Translations under genes and position numbers: made by a program | The notes under the pieces: model-generated | Seen by the model: only the letters and a program-made list of their open reading frames with translations | Databases searched by the model: none | Told to the model about the DNA's origin: nothing | From: CAYWYR01 sp964462685 | GTDB taxonomy: Bacteria > Bacteroidota > Ignavibacteria > Kapaibacteriales > UBA2268 | Length of the DNA: 64,000 nt | Direction of reading: 5' to 3' | Assembly: GCA_964462685.1 (NCBI GenBank) | Contig: CAYWYR010000005.1 | Location: 1 to 64,000 of the forward strand | Part shown: positions 7,017 through 15,271 of the stretch, piece by piece | Layout: every line of letters starts with the position of its first letter | How positions within the stretch are numbered: the stretch's first letter is position 1

Positions 7017-8564
7017 ATGAGAACAACTAAAAAAATGAATTGGATATACTTCGCTATTTATTTTGTCGTAGCTGCCGCGATATTCGCCGTAACTGGTTGC
7101 GATACTGAAGAAAAAACCGGAAGCGATATGCAAGACCGCTTCGTACTTCTGGATAACGCCAATGATCCCACTCTCGCCTATAATATCTGGTTCAAAGTAG
7201 GTTCGCAGGATGACCCGGCAGGCAAAGAAGGGCTTGCTTACGTTACAGCCCAGATGATAACAGACGCTGGCGCAGCAGGAAAAAGCCTGGCCGAGATAAC
7301 CGAGGAGCTTTACCCGATTGCCGCCGGCTATGGTGCAAAAGTGGATAAGGAAATGACGGTTATACGCGGGCGTACACATACCGATAATACCGACCTTTAC
7401 GAGAGAGTACTACTCGATGCGATAACAAGCCCTAATTTCGATGAGGCCGATCTTGAAAGGATCGTAAACAACACGGTTTCGGCGATAGAAAAAGACCTTC
7501 GCTACTCAAGTGATGAAGAGCTCGGCAAAGCCGTACTTTATGGAGAGATATTCGAAGATACACCCTATGCCCACTTAACTATGGGTACTGTATCTGGCCT
7601 TAAATCAATTACTATTCAGGATGTAAAGGATTTCTACAGCAAGTACTACAACGCCAATAACTACGTAGTAGGTATGGCTGGTAATATTGCTGGCAGAAAC
7701 GAGACTTTTGCCGCAAAGCTAGATGAAAAACTGCCGCAGGGCGTAGAAAACATGGCTACCGACTTTACCCCAAAAATGCCAGAGGGTATGGAAGTAACGA
7801 TCGTCGATAAAGACGCGGGCGCAACGGCTATAAGTATGGGTTTCCCGATCGATATCTCGCGCGCTAGCGATGACTTCGTAGCTCTCGATCTTTTCCGCTC
7901 ATGGTTCGGTGAGCACCGTAACCAGTCAAGCCACCTGTATGGTGTGATACGTGAAGAGCGCGGTATAAATTATGGTAACTATGCATATATCGACGCTTTC
8001 CTGAACGGTGGCCGCCTATCTATGCCGAATCCCAACAATGCCCGTAGCAACCAGATATTCGAGATATGGATACGTCCTGTTCAGCCAGAGCACAGGCATT
8101 TCGCGCTTCGCGCCGCACTGCGTGAGCTGAAGAAAGTAATCGACAACGGCATGACTCAGGAAGATTTCGAAAAAACAAAACAGTTCCTGAATAAATATGC
8201 CTTAAACTACGCACCAGATGCAAGCACACGCCTTGGCTACCAGATTGACAGCAAATTCTACGGGGTTGATGATGATGGCGATTATATTACTTATTACAGA
8301 AATAAACTATCAGAGTTATCGCTAGAAGACGTTAATAACGCTATTAAAAAACATCTAAACTATGGTAATATGAAAATAATCGCCGTAACAAAAGATGCAG
8401 AAGAATATAAGGATATGCTGGTAAACAATACTGCAAGCCCAATTACTTATGACTCTGAAAAAGAACAGCGAGTGATGGACGAAGATGTTGAGATAAGCTC
8501 ATTTGAGCTGGATATCAAACCCGAAAACGTAGAGATAGTCCCAGTGGACGAATTCTTTAAGTAA
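7017..8564 (+). CDS. M16 family peptidase-like lipoprotein, non-catalytic partner
   Basis: A 515-aa M16-fold protein. The N-terminus has a hydrophobic stretch ending in VTGC, so Cys28 is the likely lipidation site, anchoring the complex in a membrane. At the place of HxxEH the sequence is LAYVTAQMITDAG, with no zinc ligands, so it should not be catalytic. It starts one base after the stop of the active subunit and is followed by a good terminator at 8591-8618, making a two-gene operon. In such pairs the inactive subunit usually supplies the substrate-binding arginine/tyrosine region near its C-terminus. The partner role is inferred from family knowledge and gene order. Confidence 0.9.
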   Translation: MRTTKKMNWIYFAIYFVVAAAIFAVTGCDTEEKTGSDMQDRFVLLDNANDPTLAYNIWFKVGSQDDPAGKEGLAYVTAQMITDAGAAGKSLAEITEELYPIAAGYGAKVDKEMTVIRGRTHTDNTDLYERVLLDAITSPNFDEADLERIVNNTVSAIEKDLRYSSDEELGKAVLYGEIFEDTPYAHLTMGTVSGLKSITIQDVKDFYSKYYNANNYVVGMAGNIAGRNETFAAKLDEKLPQGVENMATDFTPKMPEGMEVTIVDKDAGATAISMGFPIDISRASDDFVALDLFRSWFGEHRNQSSHLYGVIREERGINYGNYAYIDAFLNGGRLSMPNPNNARSNQIFEIWIRPVQPEHRHFALRAALRELKKVIDNGMTQEDFEKTKQFLNKYALNYAPDASTRLGYQIDSKFYGVDDDGDYITYYRNKLSELSLEDVNNAIKKHLNYGNMKIIAVTKDAEEYKDMLVNNTASPITYDSEKEQRVMDEDVEISSFELDIKPENVEIVPVDEFFK

Positions 8565-8590
8565 CCGGCAATATAATATATACAGATACG

Positions 8591-8618
8591 AAGGCCGGGA
8601 GAAATCCTGGCCTTTTTT
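8591..8618 (+). terminator. Terminator of the M16 operon
   Basis: AAGGCCGGGA pairs with TCCTGGCCTT (10 bp, one G-U) around GAAA, followed by TTTT. Confidence 0.9.
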
Positions 8619-8640
8619 AGTAATGACAATAATTATCATT

Positions 8641-8697
8641 GTAGCGTCGGACCACTGGGCCGACCAATCATCGTAGAATCGGACCACCGGGCCGATC
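8641..8697. repeat. Two REP hairpins next to the RAYT gene
   Basis: Two units (8641-8665 and 8673-8697) each start with GTAG followed by an imperfect palindrome, TCGGACCACTGGGCCGA and TCGGACCACCGGGCCGA. The GTAG tetranucleotide beside a hairpin is the signature recognised by RAYT transposases. Confidence 0.85.
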
Positions 8698-8722
8698 ATA
8701 CCCAATGACATACCGATAAAAA

Positions 8723-8745
8723 CCGAGCCAGTGGCTCGGGACTAC
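8723..8745. repeat. REP hairpin upstream of RAYT
   Basis: CCGAGCC-AGT-GGCTCGG forms a perfect 7-bp stem and is followed by GACTAC, so GTAG reads on the other strand. The unit recurs almost unchanged at 9315-9337 on the other side of the RAYT gene. Confidence 0.88.
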
Positions 8746-8823
8746 AGAATAATAAATTATCGGTGCGTGATTTCTATATTTGTAAATAAAGATAATATTA
8801 TAGTATTATATTTCTACTGTAAA

Positions 8824-9299
8824 ATGCACTACAAACAAAATAAAACTATACGATTAGAAGGATACGATTACTCTAAGCCAGGATATAATTTATTACTTTA
8901 TGCACACACAACAGATTGCCACAGTTCGGTAAATGTATCAATGCAGAAATCACCCTGTCAGAGATTGGCATAATTGCTCGTGAACTTTGGATTTCGATAG
9001 ACAGCCATTACGAACATATAGGACTGGATGAATTCGTAATCATGCCAAACCATTTACATGGTATACTCACAATCAATAACAGAGCTAATAAAGACTCAGT
9101 TATAAAAATAATTACATCCTATAAGGCTTTAGTATCACGTAAAATCAAAGAAAGCAATATAGATACAGCTTTTTCATGGCAAAGAGGCTTTTACGATCAC
9201 ATAATACGGAATCATAGTTCTATTGAAAATATAAGGAAATACATCATCGACAATCCAATGAAATGGCATTTGGATAAATATTATATCGATAACCATTAG
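8824..9299 (+). pseudogene. REP-associated tyrosine transposase (RAYT), frameshifted
   Basis: An IS200/IS605-like Y1 (HUH) transposase of the RAYT group, broken by a frameshift. The first frame (ATG 8824) gives NKTIRLEGYDYSKPGY, the standard RAYT start. At about 8887-8891 the frame must shift for the next conserved block, FITLCTHNRLPQFGKC. Restoring one T in the TTT run repairs it. The second frame continues with the histidine motif FVIMPNHLHGIL and the C-terminal GFYDHIIRNHSS segment that holds the tyrosine, through to the stop at 9299. REP hairpins flank it on both sides (8641-8745 and 9315-9337). It is probably inactive unless a frameshift or sequencing error explains the break. Confidence 0.88.
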
Positions 9300-9314
9300 T
9301 ACATCTATAAAAAG

Positions 9315-9337
9315 CCGAGCCAGTGGCTCGGAACTAC
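9315..9337. repeat. REP hairpin downstream of RAYT
   Basis: CCGAGCC-AGT-GGCTCGG plus AACTAC, in the same orientation as the copy at 8723-8745. The pair brackets the transposase gene. Confidence 0.88.
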
Positions 9338-9378
9338 ATCTTTTATTATAATCAATAAATGAATCGATATAAATCTCC

Positions 9379-9386
9379 TATATTTG
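9379..9386 (+). promoter_or_regulatory. Putative promoter (-7 box)
   Basis: TATATTTG is a perfect TAnnTTTG box 18 nt upstream of the small ORF start at 9404. No TTTG was found at the -33 position. Confidence 0.5.
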
Positions 9387-9403
9387 CATAGCCCTATATA
9401 GAA

Positions 9404-9541
9404 ATGCCTATAGACAAGATAAATGATAATAATTTTTTATTATCCAACTCCAAAACGCATAATCAAGATCCGATTAGGACTCCTTTTAGCGAGGCGTCAT
9501 TCTTTGATCCAGATTGGAAGTTTACACCAGCAAAGAGATAA
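9404..9541 (+). CDS. Possible small protein, 45 aa, unknown
   Basis: A short frame from ATG 9404 to TAA 9541, encoding a hydrophilic peptide that starts MPIDKINDNNFLLSNSKT and ends in FFDPDWKFTPAKR. The start lies just after a perfect TAnnTTTG box, and the stop is four bases before the ATG of the next gene, so the two would be cotranscribed. No family recognised. It might instead be untranslated leader. Confidence 0.4.
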   Translation: MPIDKINDNNFLLSNSKTHNQDPIRTPFSEASFFDPDWKFTPAKR

Positions 9542-9545
9542 CACA

Positions 9546-9983
9546 ATGAATTCTAGAAAGGGAATAATAGTAGGAGTCATATTAGCACTTACTTCGCCAA
9601 TTATTTTTATAATGACAGGTTACGATTATACGGTCTACGATCAGAGTGACTATGTGGTAGGTAGTTTAATAAAAGAACAGGACTATCTTGAAAAAACACG
9701 TGTTGGGATAATTAAAAACCAACTTGGCTTTATAGAGATAGGCGAAGACAAAAAGATATATGCCGACTTTAAACTTACAGAAAACAAACAGAACTTTCAG
9801 GGTTGGAAAGGCCTAGGAGGTGGACCCGTTGAGATAGGTGGTTACGTGCCTGTGGTTTGTATACCTCTCCCTTTTTATATACAGAAAGAAAGAAATACAG
9901 ATACTATCACAATCACTCATAAAAATTATGAAATGAAGTTTAAGGTTATAAATATGGATATGGAAAACCCCAACGGAGACTAA
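9546..9983 (+). CDS. Hypothetical membrane-anchored protein
   Basis: A 145-aa protein from ATG 9546. The frame is open further upstream, but that part overlaps the small ORF and is not protein-like. Residues 7-25 (GIIVGVILALTSPIIFIMT) form one hydrophobic segment, either an uncleaved signal anchor or a signal peptide. The rest is a mixed polar domain with a Gly-rich stretch (KGLGGGPVEIGGYVP). No family recognised. No terminator is evident before the next gene at 10119. Confidence 0.6.
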   Translation: MNSRKGIIVGVILALTSPIIFIMTGYDYTVYDQSDYVVGSLIKEQDYLEKTRVGIIKNQLGFIEIGEDKKIYADFKLTENKQNFQGWKGLGGGPVEIGGYVPVVCIPLPFYIQKERNTDTITITHKNYEMKFKVINMDMENPNGD

Positions 9984-10118
9984 AATCACAACAAACCAAA
10001 CGAATAATGTGAAAATAACTGCATACTCAAAATTCTAACCGCCGATAGTATATTATTTAGCTACAAATTTCAGAAATGAGATTTCTTTCAGCTGTTTTAC
10101 TTTAATTAATAACCTTAT

Positions 10119-11369
10119 ATGCCTTTAGATACCAATAACAATAAGATTATTATAGCGATAATGTCTCTCGCCATTACAATACAAGCAGTCCTCTCATTTG
10201 GCTATTGGGTGGGCGGCGATCAGTTGCACCTACTTGATCTCGGAACAAAACTGGTAGGGGAGGGAGAGCTGCTGGGCTATTCCAAACTGAAAACAGGTGG
10301 CGGCATGAACCTCGGTTCACTTATGCAGCTACTGGTTGCCGGGCCTTTATTCCTTTGGGAATCCTATCTCTCACCAATGATAGTGCCTTTGGTTTTCTCA
10401 GTCATCTCTTTTTTTGTTGCCAGGCCTGTGATTCAAGATGCCTACGGGAGTAAAGGCGTGTTTCTATTTGCTCTTTTCTTTTTTTTATCACCCACTAGAA
10501 TATATAATAGCGCCTTTCTGTGGGAGCCAGCATATCTTTTCTTGTTTATGGCGCTACATTTCTATTCTTCCTATCAATTGATGAAAAACGGCAGCAGCTT
10601 TAAGCACTCCTTCATAGTTATCTTGTCGCTTATATGTATGCTGCAGATTCATAATTCCGCATTGATAATGATAATAGCATCCCTTTGGCTATTGTTGAGA
10701 AAGCAGATCAAATATGACGTAAAGGGTAGCTTGGCTGCTTTTCTTGTCGGCGGATTGTTCTTTCTGCCTTTATTATTTGATTTAAGTTCAATCCAAACCG
10801 CCGAGGTTGATGAATCAACCGGATATATAGGCAAAAGCCTTATCACAGTAGCACCTTTCTTAAAAAGTATATTCTACATGATTAAGCTATCGGGATTCGA
10901 TACAGTAAGGGCTATCAAAGAATCTAATATTGATTCGGTTCTGCTTCGGGTGCCACTCCAGCTTTTATCTGTTATTACGGTTGTTATCGCTATCGTAGCT
11001 AATTGGTTATACTTCAAAAAGTATCGAAAAAGTTCAATCGAGTCTGTGTCAGCTCCTAAAACTTTACTCTTTAGTTATTGGAAAGCCGTTTTTCTAGGGC
11101 TTATTATCTCTGGGGCATTATCGCCTATCACCCTTCAGGAATGGATGGTAGTGATAGTGATGATTGCATCCTCCCTACCAATGATCGATACTTTCAGCTC
11201 AGATAATATCCTGTCTCGAAAGTCAAAACTTATTTATATACTTTTCTCTATTGTTAGTATCTCATCACTATCGGCTGTCTATTTTGGGCAGGATAAATTT
11301 AATAGTAGCGGCAAAACTCCCGACTATAAAAGTGCAGAAATGCAGCAGAGAATATCTCCCCTCTTTTGA
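10119..11369 (+). CDS. Polytopic membrane protein, probable GT-C glycosyltransferase-like
   Basis: A 416-aa protein with about nine to ten hydrophobic segments spread along its length. An acidic region follows the first helix (GGDQLHLLDLG), a layout common in GT-C enzymes that use lipid-linked sugars. It shares this organisation, but no clear sequence motif, with the 541-aa protein at 40452. The C-terminal soluble tail is short, whereas many GT-C proteins have a large one. The function is inferred from topology only; an O-antigen-type or other transporter-like protein is possible. A bidirectional terminator follows at 11401-11440. Confidence 0.55.
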   Translation: MPLDTNNNKIIIAIMSLAITIQAVLSFGYWVGGDQLHLLDLGTKLVGEGELLGYSKLKTGGGMNLGSLMQLLVAGPLFLWESYLSPMIVPLVFSVISFFVARPVIQDAYGSKGVFLFALFFFLSPTRIYNSAFLWEPAYLFLFMALHFYSSYQLMKNGSSFKHSFIVILSLICMLQIHNSALIMIIASLWLLLRKQIKYDVKGSLAAFLVGGLFFLPLLFDLSSIQTAEVDESTGYIGKSLITVAPFLKSIFYMIKLSGFDTVRAIKESNIDSVLLRVPLQLLSVITVVIAIVANWLYFKKYRKSSIESVSAPKTLLFSYWKAVFLGLIISGALSPITLQEWMVVIVMIASSLPMIDTFSSDNILSRKSKLIYILFSIVSISSLSAVYFGQDKFNSSGKTPDYKSAEMQQRISPLF

Positions 11370-11400
11370 TTGGCTTCCATTTTTATTTTATATAAAAACA

Positions 11401-11440
11401 AAAAAAAGCCCACACCATTTCTATTGGATGTGGGCTTTAG
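11401..11440. terminator. Bidirectional terminator
   Basis: GCCCACA pairs with TGTGGGC, extended by CC/GG, between an A7 run and TTTA. Read on the - strand the run of T is long, so it mainly serves the DUF892 gene, and it also faces the gene ending at 11369. Confidence 0.85.
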
Positions 11441-11459
11441 TATTAACTGAAATATGCTA

Positions 11460-11948
11460 TTATGCAATCTCTTCATTTACGTCATGTATGGCGAGCTCGT
11501 TCAGTTTAAAGTCTGCTGCTTTTTCTTCGTTTAGTGTTTTTTCTAGTGCATCGGCCAGCTCGTGCAGGTTAAGTCGGCGTGCATAAGATACCGCGGTACC
11601 ATAAGCCGCTATCTCATAATGTTCTATTCGCTGTGCCGCACCGATAAGTGCCGCATCTTTTACATCCGATGACGCCCGTTCTCTCATCCGGTGTTCGCCC
11701 TCATTGATAAGCCCTTCCATAGCCAGGCATTTCTCATCCTTAGCGATACCGAACTCGTCCATAAATTTTGATAATCTTTCTTTCTGTTCTTTCGTTTCCT
11801 CTAAGTGATCTTTGAAAAGGGTTTGTAGTTTGGAATCCGAAGCTTCGCTCTTCATTTTCGGTAGAGCGTCACAAAGTTGTGATTCCGCACTGTAAATATC
11901 TTTAAGTTCGTGTTTTAGTAAATCTTCCAGATCTTTCATCTTGTCCAT
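11460..11948 (-). CDS. Ferritin-like DUF892 (YciE/YciF) family protein
   Basis: A 162-aa all-helical protein of the DUF892 ferritin-like group. Members have a four-helix bundle with carboxylate/His metal ligands and are often induced by stress. Visible family features are LKHELKDIYSAESQL near the N-terminus with Glu/His, DHLEETKEQKERL, and AAQRIEHYEIAAYGTA with the second Glu-His pair. The length is typical. It is a single gene with a strong terminator on its 3' side. It lies among other small stress-type genes (DUF5522, DUF1206), but no shared promoter is seen. Its chemical role is not known. Confidence 0.9.
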   Translation of the reverse strand: MDKMKDLEDLLKHELKDIYSAESQLCDALPKMKSEASDSKLQTLFKDHLEETKEQKERLSKFMDEFGIAKDEKCLAMEGLINEGEHRMRERASSDVKDAALIGAAQRIEHYEIAAYGTAVSYARRLNLHELADALEKTLNEEKAADFKLNELAIHDVNEEIA

Positions 11949-11984
11949 TTTATTTCCTTTTTTCGTTAGTGTAAAATTAGTTAC

Positions 11985-12365
11985 ATGGATATAGACGGAA
12001 GGGAAAATATAATATTAGAAATGAACGAAACTAATACTTCCGCTACATGCCCGAGATGTAAATCAGCTGCCAATCTTTCTGATCCGAAAGATTACGAATA
12101 TTCCCTAAGCTCGGCATTCCATTGGCCTATGATCAGATACCATAGGCTCTGCCATGATTGTCTTTCCCAAATCGATAGGTCTGCACAAAATATCACTGAT
12201 AACAATCTTGAAACACCAATAAAACCAACAGACCTTTCAGAAGACCTGCACTTTTATATAGAAAGCGGACTTTATGTCTTCACAACTGAATATCATATCC
12301 TAAGGGGCAGTTGCTGTGGCAGCAGATGCAGATACTGCCCTTACGGTGACTGGTCGGCCGAGTAA
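11985..12365 (+). CDS. Cysteine-rich DUF5522-type protein
   Basis: A 126-aa cytoplasmic protein with two parts. The N-terminal part has a CPRC and a CHDC pair (residues about 22-57), which look like a zinc-binding ribbon. The C-terminal part, DLHFYIESGLYVFTTEYHI followed by RGSCCGSRCRYCPYG, is the DUF5522 signature, a short Cys-rich domain of unknown function. The upstream ATG at 11985 is kept. The internal ATG at 12021, just before the first CxxC, is an equally good start. Zinc binding is inferred from the cysteines. It is divergent from the DUF892 gene, with only 36 bp between them. Confidence 0.8.
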   Translation: MDIDGRENIILEMNETNTSATCPRCKSAANLSDPKDYEYSLSSAFHWPMIRYHRLCHDCLSQIDRSAQNITDNNLETPIKPTDLSEDLHFYIESGLYVFTTEYHILRGSCCGSRCRYCPYGDWSAE

Positions 12366-12532
12366 ACAGCTTGCTTTGTTTTATTGAGTGCAGTTCTTAA
12401 AAGTCAATGACTATGGTAAATATACTCAAAAGGGTAAGATCAAATACAGCAGTAATAATTAAAATACAATATATTAAAATATAGTTACGTTTACCCCTTT
12501 ATCAATAAGTAATTATATAAAGGGAATTTACA

Positions 12533-13333
12533 ATGGCTGGAACATCAGATAGTAAAAGAGATAAAATAGCAAGATTCGGCATAGGCATGAAAGGGGTAGT
12601 ATATTGTATAGTAGGCATACTCGCCTTAATGACAGCCTTCGGATATGGTGGTAAAAAAACGGGGTCAACAGGTGTGATTGACTATATCGCCAGCATGAGC
12701 TTCGGTAATGTACTTCTGTTTATAGTAGCGGTAGGGCTTTTCGCTTATTCGGCATGGCGCCTATACCAGACTTTCGCCGATGAAAAAAACAAAGGCAAAG
12801 ACAAAACAGGACTTGTATGGCGGTTCGCTTTTTTCCTCAGCGGCATATTCTATGGATACGTGGCATACCAAGCGATGACTGTAATATTTCAAAATGAGCA
12901 GGCTACCAGCGGCAACTCCCAAGAGCAGGCAGCTCAATTAGTACTTACTCAGCCCTGGGGACAAGTATTACTTGTTCTTGTAGCGGGAATAATACTTTTC
13001 AAAGCTGGATATCAGATTTATAAGTCCTACTCAGGTAAATACAAAAAAGAACTTGATGAGACTAAACTAAGCAACAAAGAAAGAAACGCACTTGTTACAG
13101 CTGGTAAAATAGGATTTCTTGCTCGTGGTATCGTAATTGGCGTAGTAGCCTATTTCTTTTTCAAAGCTGCGTTTTTCAGTAGCGCACAACAAGCAGGCGG
13201 TACAAAGGAAGCATTCCAGTTCCTTCACTCCTCACTTGGGAGTATTGGTTTCGGAATTATAGCTGCGGGTTTAGTAGCTTATGGTATATATATGCTGCTT
13301 AAAGCCAAATACAGAGAAATAAGTATAAGCTGA
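12533..13333 (+). CDS. DUF1206 family membrane protein
   Basis: A 266-aa integral membrane protein. It has six hydrophobic segments in three pairs, each pair beginning with a similar segment (KIARFGIGMKGVVYCIVGI, VWRFAFFLSGIFYGYVAY, KIGFLARGIVIGVVAYFFF). This is the threefold repeat typical of DUF1206. The function of the family is unknown. It is monocistronic, and a perfect hairpin with T-run at 13366-13396 ends it. Confidence 0.9.
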   Translation: MAGTSDSKRDKIARFGIGMKGVVYCIVGILALMTAFGYGGKKTGSTGVIDYIASMSFGNVLLFIVAVGLFAYSAWRLYQTFADEKNKGKDKTGLVWRFAFFLSGIFYGYVAYQAMTVIFQNEQATSGNSQEQAAQLVLTQPWGQVLLVLVAGIILFKAGYQIYKSYSGKYKKELDETKLSNKERNALVTAGKIGFLARGIVIGVVAYFFFKAAFFSSAQQAGGTKEAFQFLHSSLGSIGFGIIAAGLVAYGIYMLLKAKYREISIS

Positions 13334-13365
13334 ATCTCTTATGTAGATGAAATGTAGAATCGAAT

Positions 13366-13396
13366 AACAAGGGGTAGAAACCCCTTGTTGGTTTTT
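13366..13396 (+). terminator. Terminator of the DUF1206 gene
   Basis: AACAAGGGG pairs perfectly with CCCCTTGTT around TAGAAA, followed by GGTTTTT. Confidence 0.92.
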
Positions 13397-13421
13397 CCCG
13401 CCTGATATCCTAATTCCGAAA

Positions 13422-13454
13422 CCGAGCCTTGGCTTAATTAATAATCCCGACTAC
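13422..13454. repeat. Degenerate REP unit
   Basis: CCGAGCCTTGGCTT followed by a CGACTAC tail resembles the RAYT-flanking REP at 8723, but the palindrome has decayed. The rest of 13397-13620 shows no gene. Confidence 0.45.
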
Positions 13455-13620
13455 TTAGCATTGACTTGTATTGAGTGAGACTACTTATAATCTTGAATTA
13501 TAAAAATATAAACACGGAAATATGCAGGAAGCTTGCCCAAAGTTCCTAAAGGACCCAGATAACAAGCCAAATATTAAGATTTGAGATTAATTACTTTAGT
13601 TTATGCAAAAAACTCGCTCG

Positions 13621-14082
13621 TCAATGAATCGTATCATCGCCGCTAAGTGAAGTTCTGATATTTTTATCATAAGGTTCAGGGCTCTGCATAAGTATTTCGG
13701 AAACCATGCTGGCCACATGCGCTTCGCTTATGCTGAACTTGCCAGCCATTATTACACGCTCGATAATCTTTTCTATATCTTTATTTGTAAGAAGGCCTAT
13801 GGCATTGAGATTTATCAGCTTACCCCAGGCATCAGGTGAAAACAAGCCGAGTTCGCCTTCATGAAGTATGCGAAAAGAGTTACTCCCGCCAAGAGAATTA
13901 TCAATATATTCTTTTTCAGTAGATATGTCAACCCGGTCGGCAAGCCACGAAAAAGCCGTGGATATTTCGCTTTGCGTATAACCCAGTTCTTTCAGCTCTT
14001 CCACATCGATATTCACGGATGAATCGTTTCTGTCCATCTGTGATATCATTCGCGAGAGTATTTCAAGTATTCTTTCAAACAT
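13621..14082 (-). CDS. smg: Smg (DUF494) family protein
   Basis: A 153-aa Smg-like protein. Family hallmarks are the N-terminal MFERILEIL, and FRILHEGELGLFSPDAWGKL then LNAIGLLTNKDIEKIIER, which match the conserved Smg core. In proteobacteria smg sits beside topA/dprA; here it follows ybeY by 13 bp as the last gene of a six-gene operon. The biochemical function of Smg is not established. Confidence 0.88.
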   Translation of the reverse strand: MFERILEILSRMISQMDRNDSSVNIDVEELKELGYTQSEISTAFSWLADRVDISTEKEYIDNSLGGSNSFRILHEGELGLFSPDAWGKLINLNAIGLLTNKDIEKIIERVIMAGKFSISEAHVASMVSEILMQSPEPYDKNIRTSLSGDDTIH

Positions 14083-14095
14083 GTTTGGAAGACAG

Positions 14096-14560
14096 TTACG
14101 CCTTTCGGCGATTGAATAAAGTTAAGTATCTGTCCTCTTCCTGAGTCATTAGTTCCTTTTCGGCTGATGTTTTATCATCCATGCCCAACAAATGCAGGCA
14201 TCCGTGCACTACAAGCCTCATTATCTCATTCTCGAAACTGACATTGAATTCTGTGGCTTGTACCGCCGCGGTTTCCGCACCTACATACACTTCGCCTTCA
14301 AGCTCTGTGCCAGTATTCTCCAATGTAAAAGTAATAGCGTCTGTAGGGTAATCATGCCCCAGATATTCCATATTCATTTCATGGATATCCTTATCTGATA
14401 AAAATACGATATTGAGATGTACCACATCAGGTCTTTCATCTCTATCGTTCAGCATATCAGATAAAACAAGAATAGCTAACTCTTCAATACCCGTTATCGG
14501 CAGTGTGCCGATAGGACTTGAATTAAAAACCTCAACAATTATATCAAGGTCTTTTATCAT
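14096..14560 (-). CDS. ybeY: Endoribonuclease YbeY
   Basis: A metal-dependent endoribonuclease needed for rRNA 3'-end maturation and ribosome quality control (family knowledge). It is 154 aa. The zinc motif reads VVHGCLHLLGMDDKTSAEKE. The first two His are present, while the third His of the proteobacterial HGxLHLxGYDH motif is Asp here. The HGxLHLxGxxDK form is common in Bacteroidota YbeY, so this is a lineage feature and not a sign of decay. An upstream block FLSDKDIHEMNMEYLGHDYPTDAITF is also canonical. It is followed by smg 13 bp later. Confidence 0.95.
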   Translation of the reverse strand: MIKDLDIIVEVFNSSPIGTLPITGIEELAILVLSDMLNDRDERPDVVHLNIVFLSDKDIHEMNMEYLGHDYPTDAITFTLENTGTELEGEVYVGAETAAVQATEFNVSFENEIMRLVVHGCLHLLGMDDKTSAEKELMTQEEDRYLTLFNRRKA

Positions 14561-14626
14561 TGGTCCTTAGGGGGTGTGGGGTGGGTTAAGCTCTGATTGA
14601 TCGAGAGCCCGATTAGTAAAAATGAA

Positions 14627-15223
14627 TTATTCAGCAACTACACTATCGGTTAGTGATAACTGCATCGCAGCCAGTAGTACCGCCGGATCAAGCTCGCTGA
14701 ACTCTGTATCGATGATACTGCGGTTGATATTGGTGAACATCGAACAAGTAGCTGAGCCGCCAACAGTCATGGAAGTTAGCTTGTCATCCTGAGTTTTAAG
14801 AAAAATTACCTCATCCGGTTCTATAGTCATATATGTGTCTGGAGAATGTAGCTCAAAATAACCGTGAGTGGTCTGTACAGAGATAAGGGGAGCCTTGGTG
14901 CCGTCGCCTACCTCTGCCGATGTATAGATAGAGAGAACAACCTTCTGGTTCGTTTTCTCGTTCTTTATGTTCCATTCATATCCGCCCTCAAATTCACTCG
15001 GCTGGGATCCTAATTTATCGCTTAATTCCTCAGCTTGCTCTTTTCCGAATATCATTTCCATTCTTTTCTCCTGGGTTGGCAGGTTTGGCCCCGCCACTGA
15101 TTTACTTTTTGTCCGGCTGCTACAATCCGGACGAATAAACTCTTTTTTGCATACAGTCAATACGATAATAATCAAGATGATACTTGAAAAATAAGCTATG
15201 AGAATCAAACTATCGATAACCAA
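14627..15223 (-). CDS. Hypothetical membrane-anchored protein
   Basis: A 198-aa protein. Residues 4-24 are strongly hydrophobic (IDSLILIAYFSSIILIIIV) and are followed by a basic residue cluster, so it is probably a bitopic protein. The remainder is soluble, with beta-type segments such as EGGYEWNIKNEKTNQKVVLS and YFELHSPDTYMTIEPDEVIF. No family recognised. It lies between lgt (48 bp upstream) and ybeY (66 bp downstream) on the same strand, so it is probably part of the same operon. Confidence 0.65.
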   Translation of the reverse strand: MVIDSLILIAYFSSIILIIIVLTVCKKEFIRPDCSSRTKSKSVAGPNLPTQEKRMEMIFGKEQAEELSDKLGSQPSEFEGGYEWNIKNEKTNQKVVLSIYTSAEVGDGTKAPLISVQTTHGYFELHSPDTYMTIEPDEVIFLKTQDDKLTSMTVGGSATCSMFTNINRSIIDTEFSELDPAVLLAAMQLSLTDSVVAE

Positions 15224-15271
15224 GCCGTATACAAGTATGAATTTACGACTGCGATAGCGAATTGGTTACTG

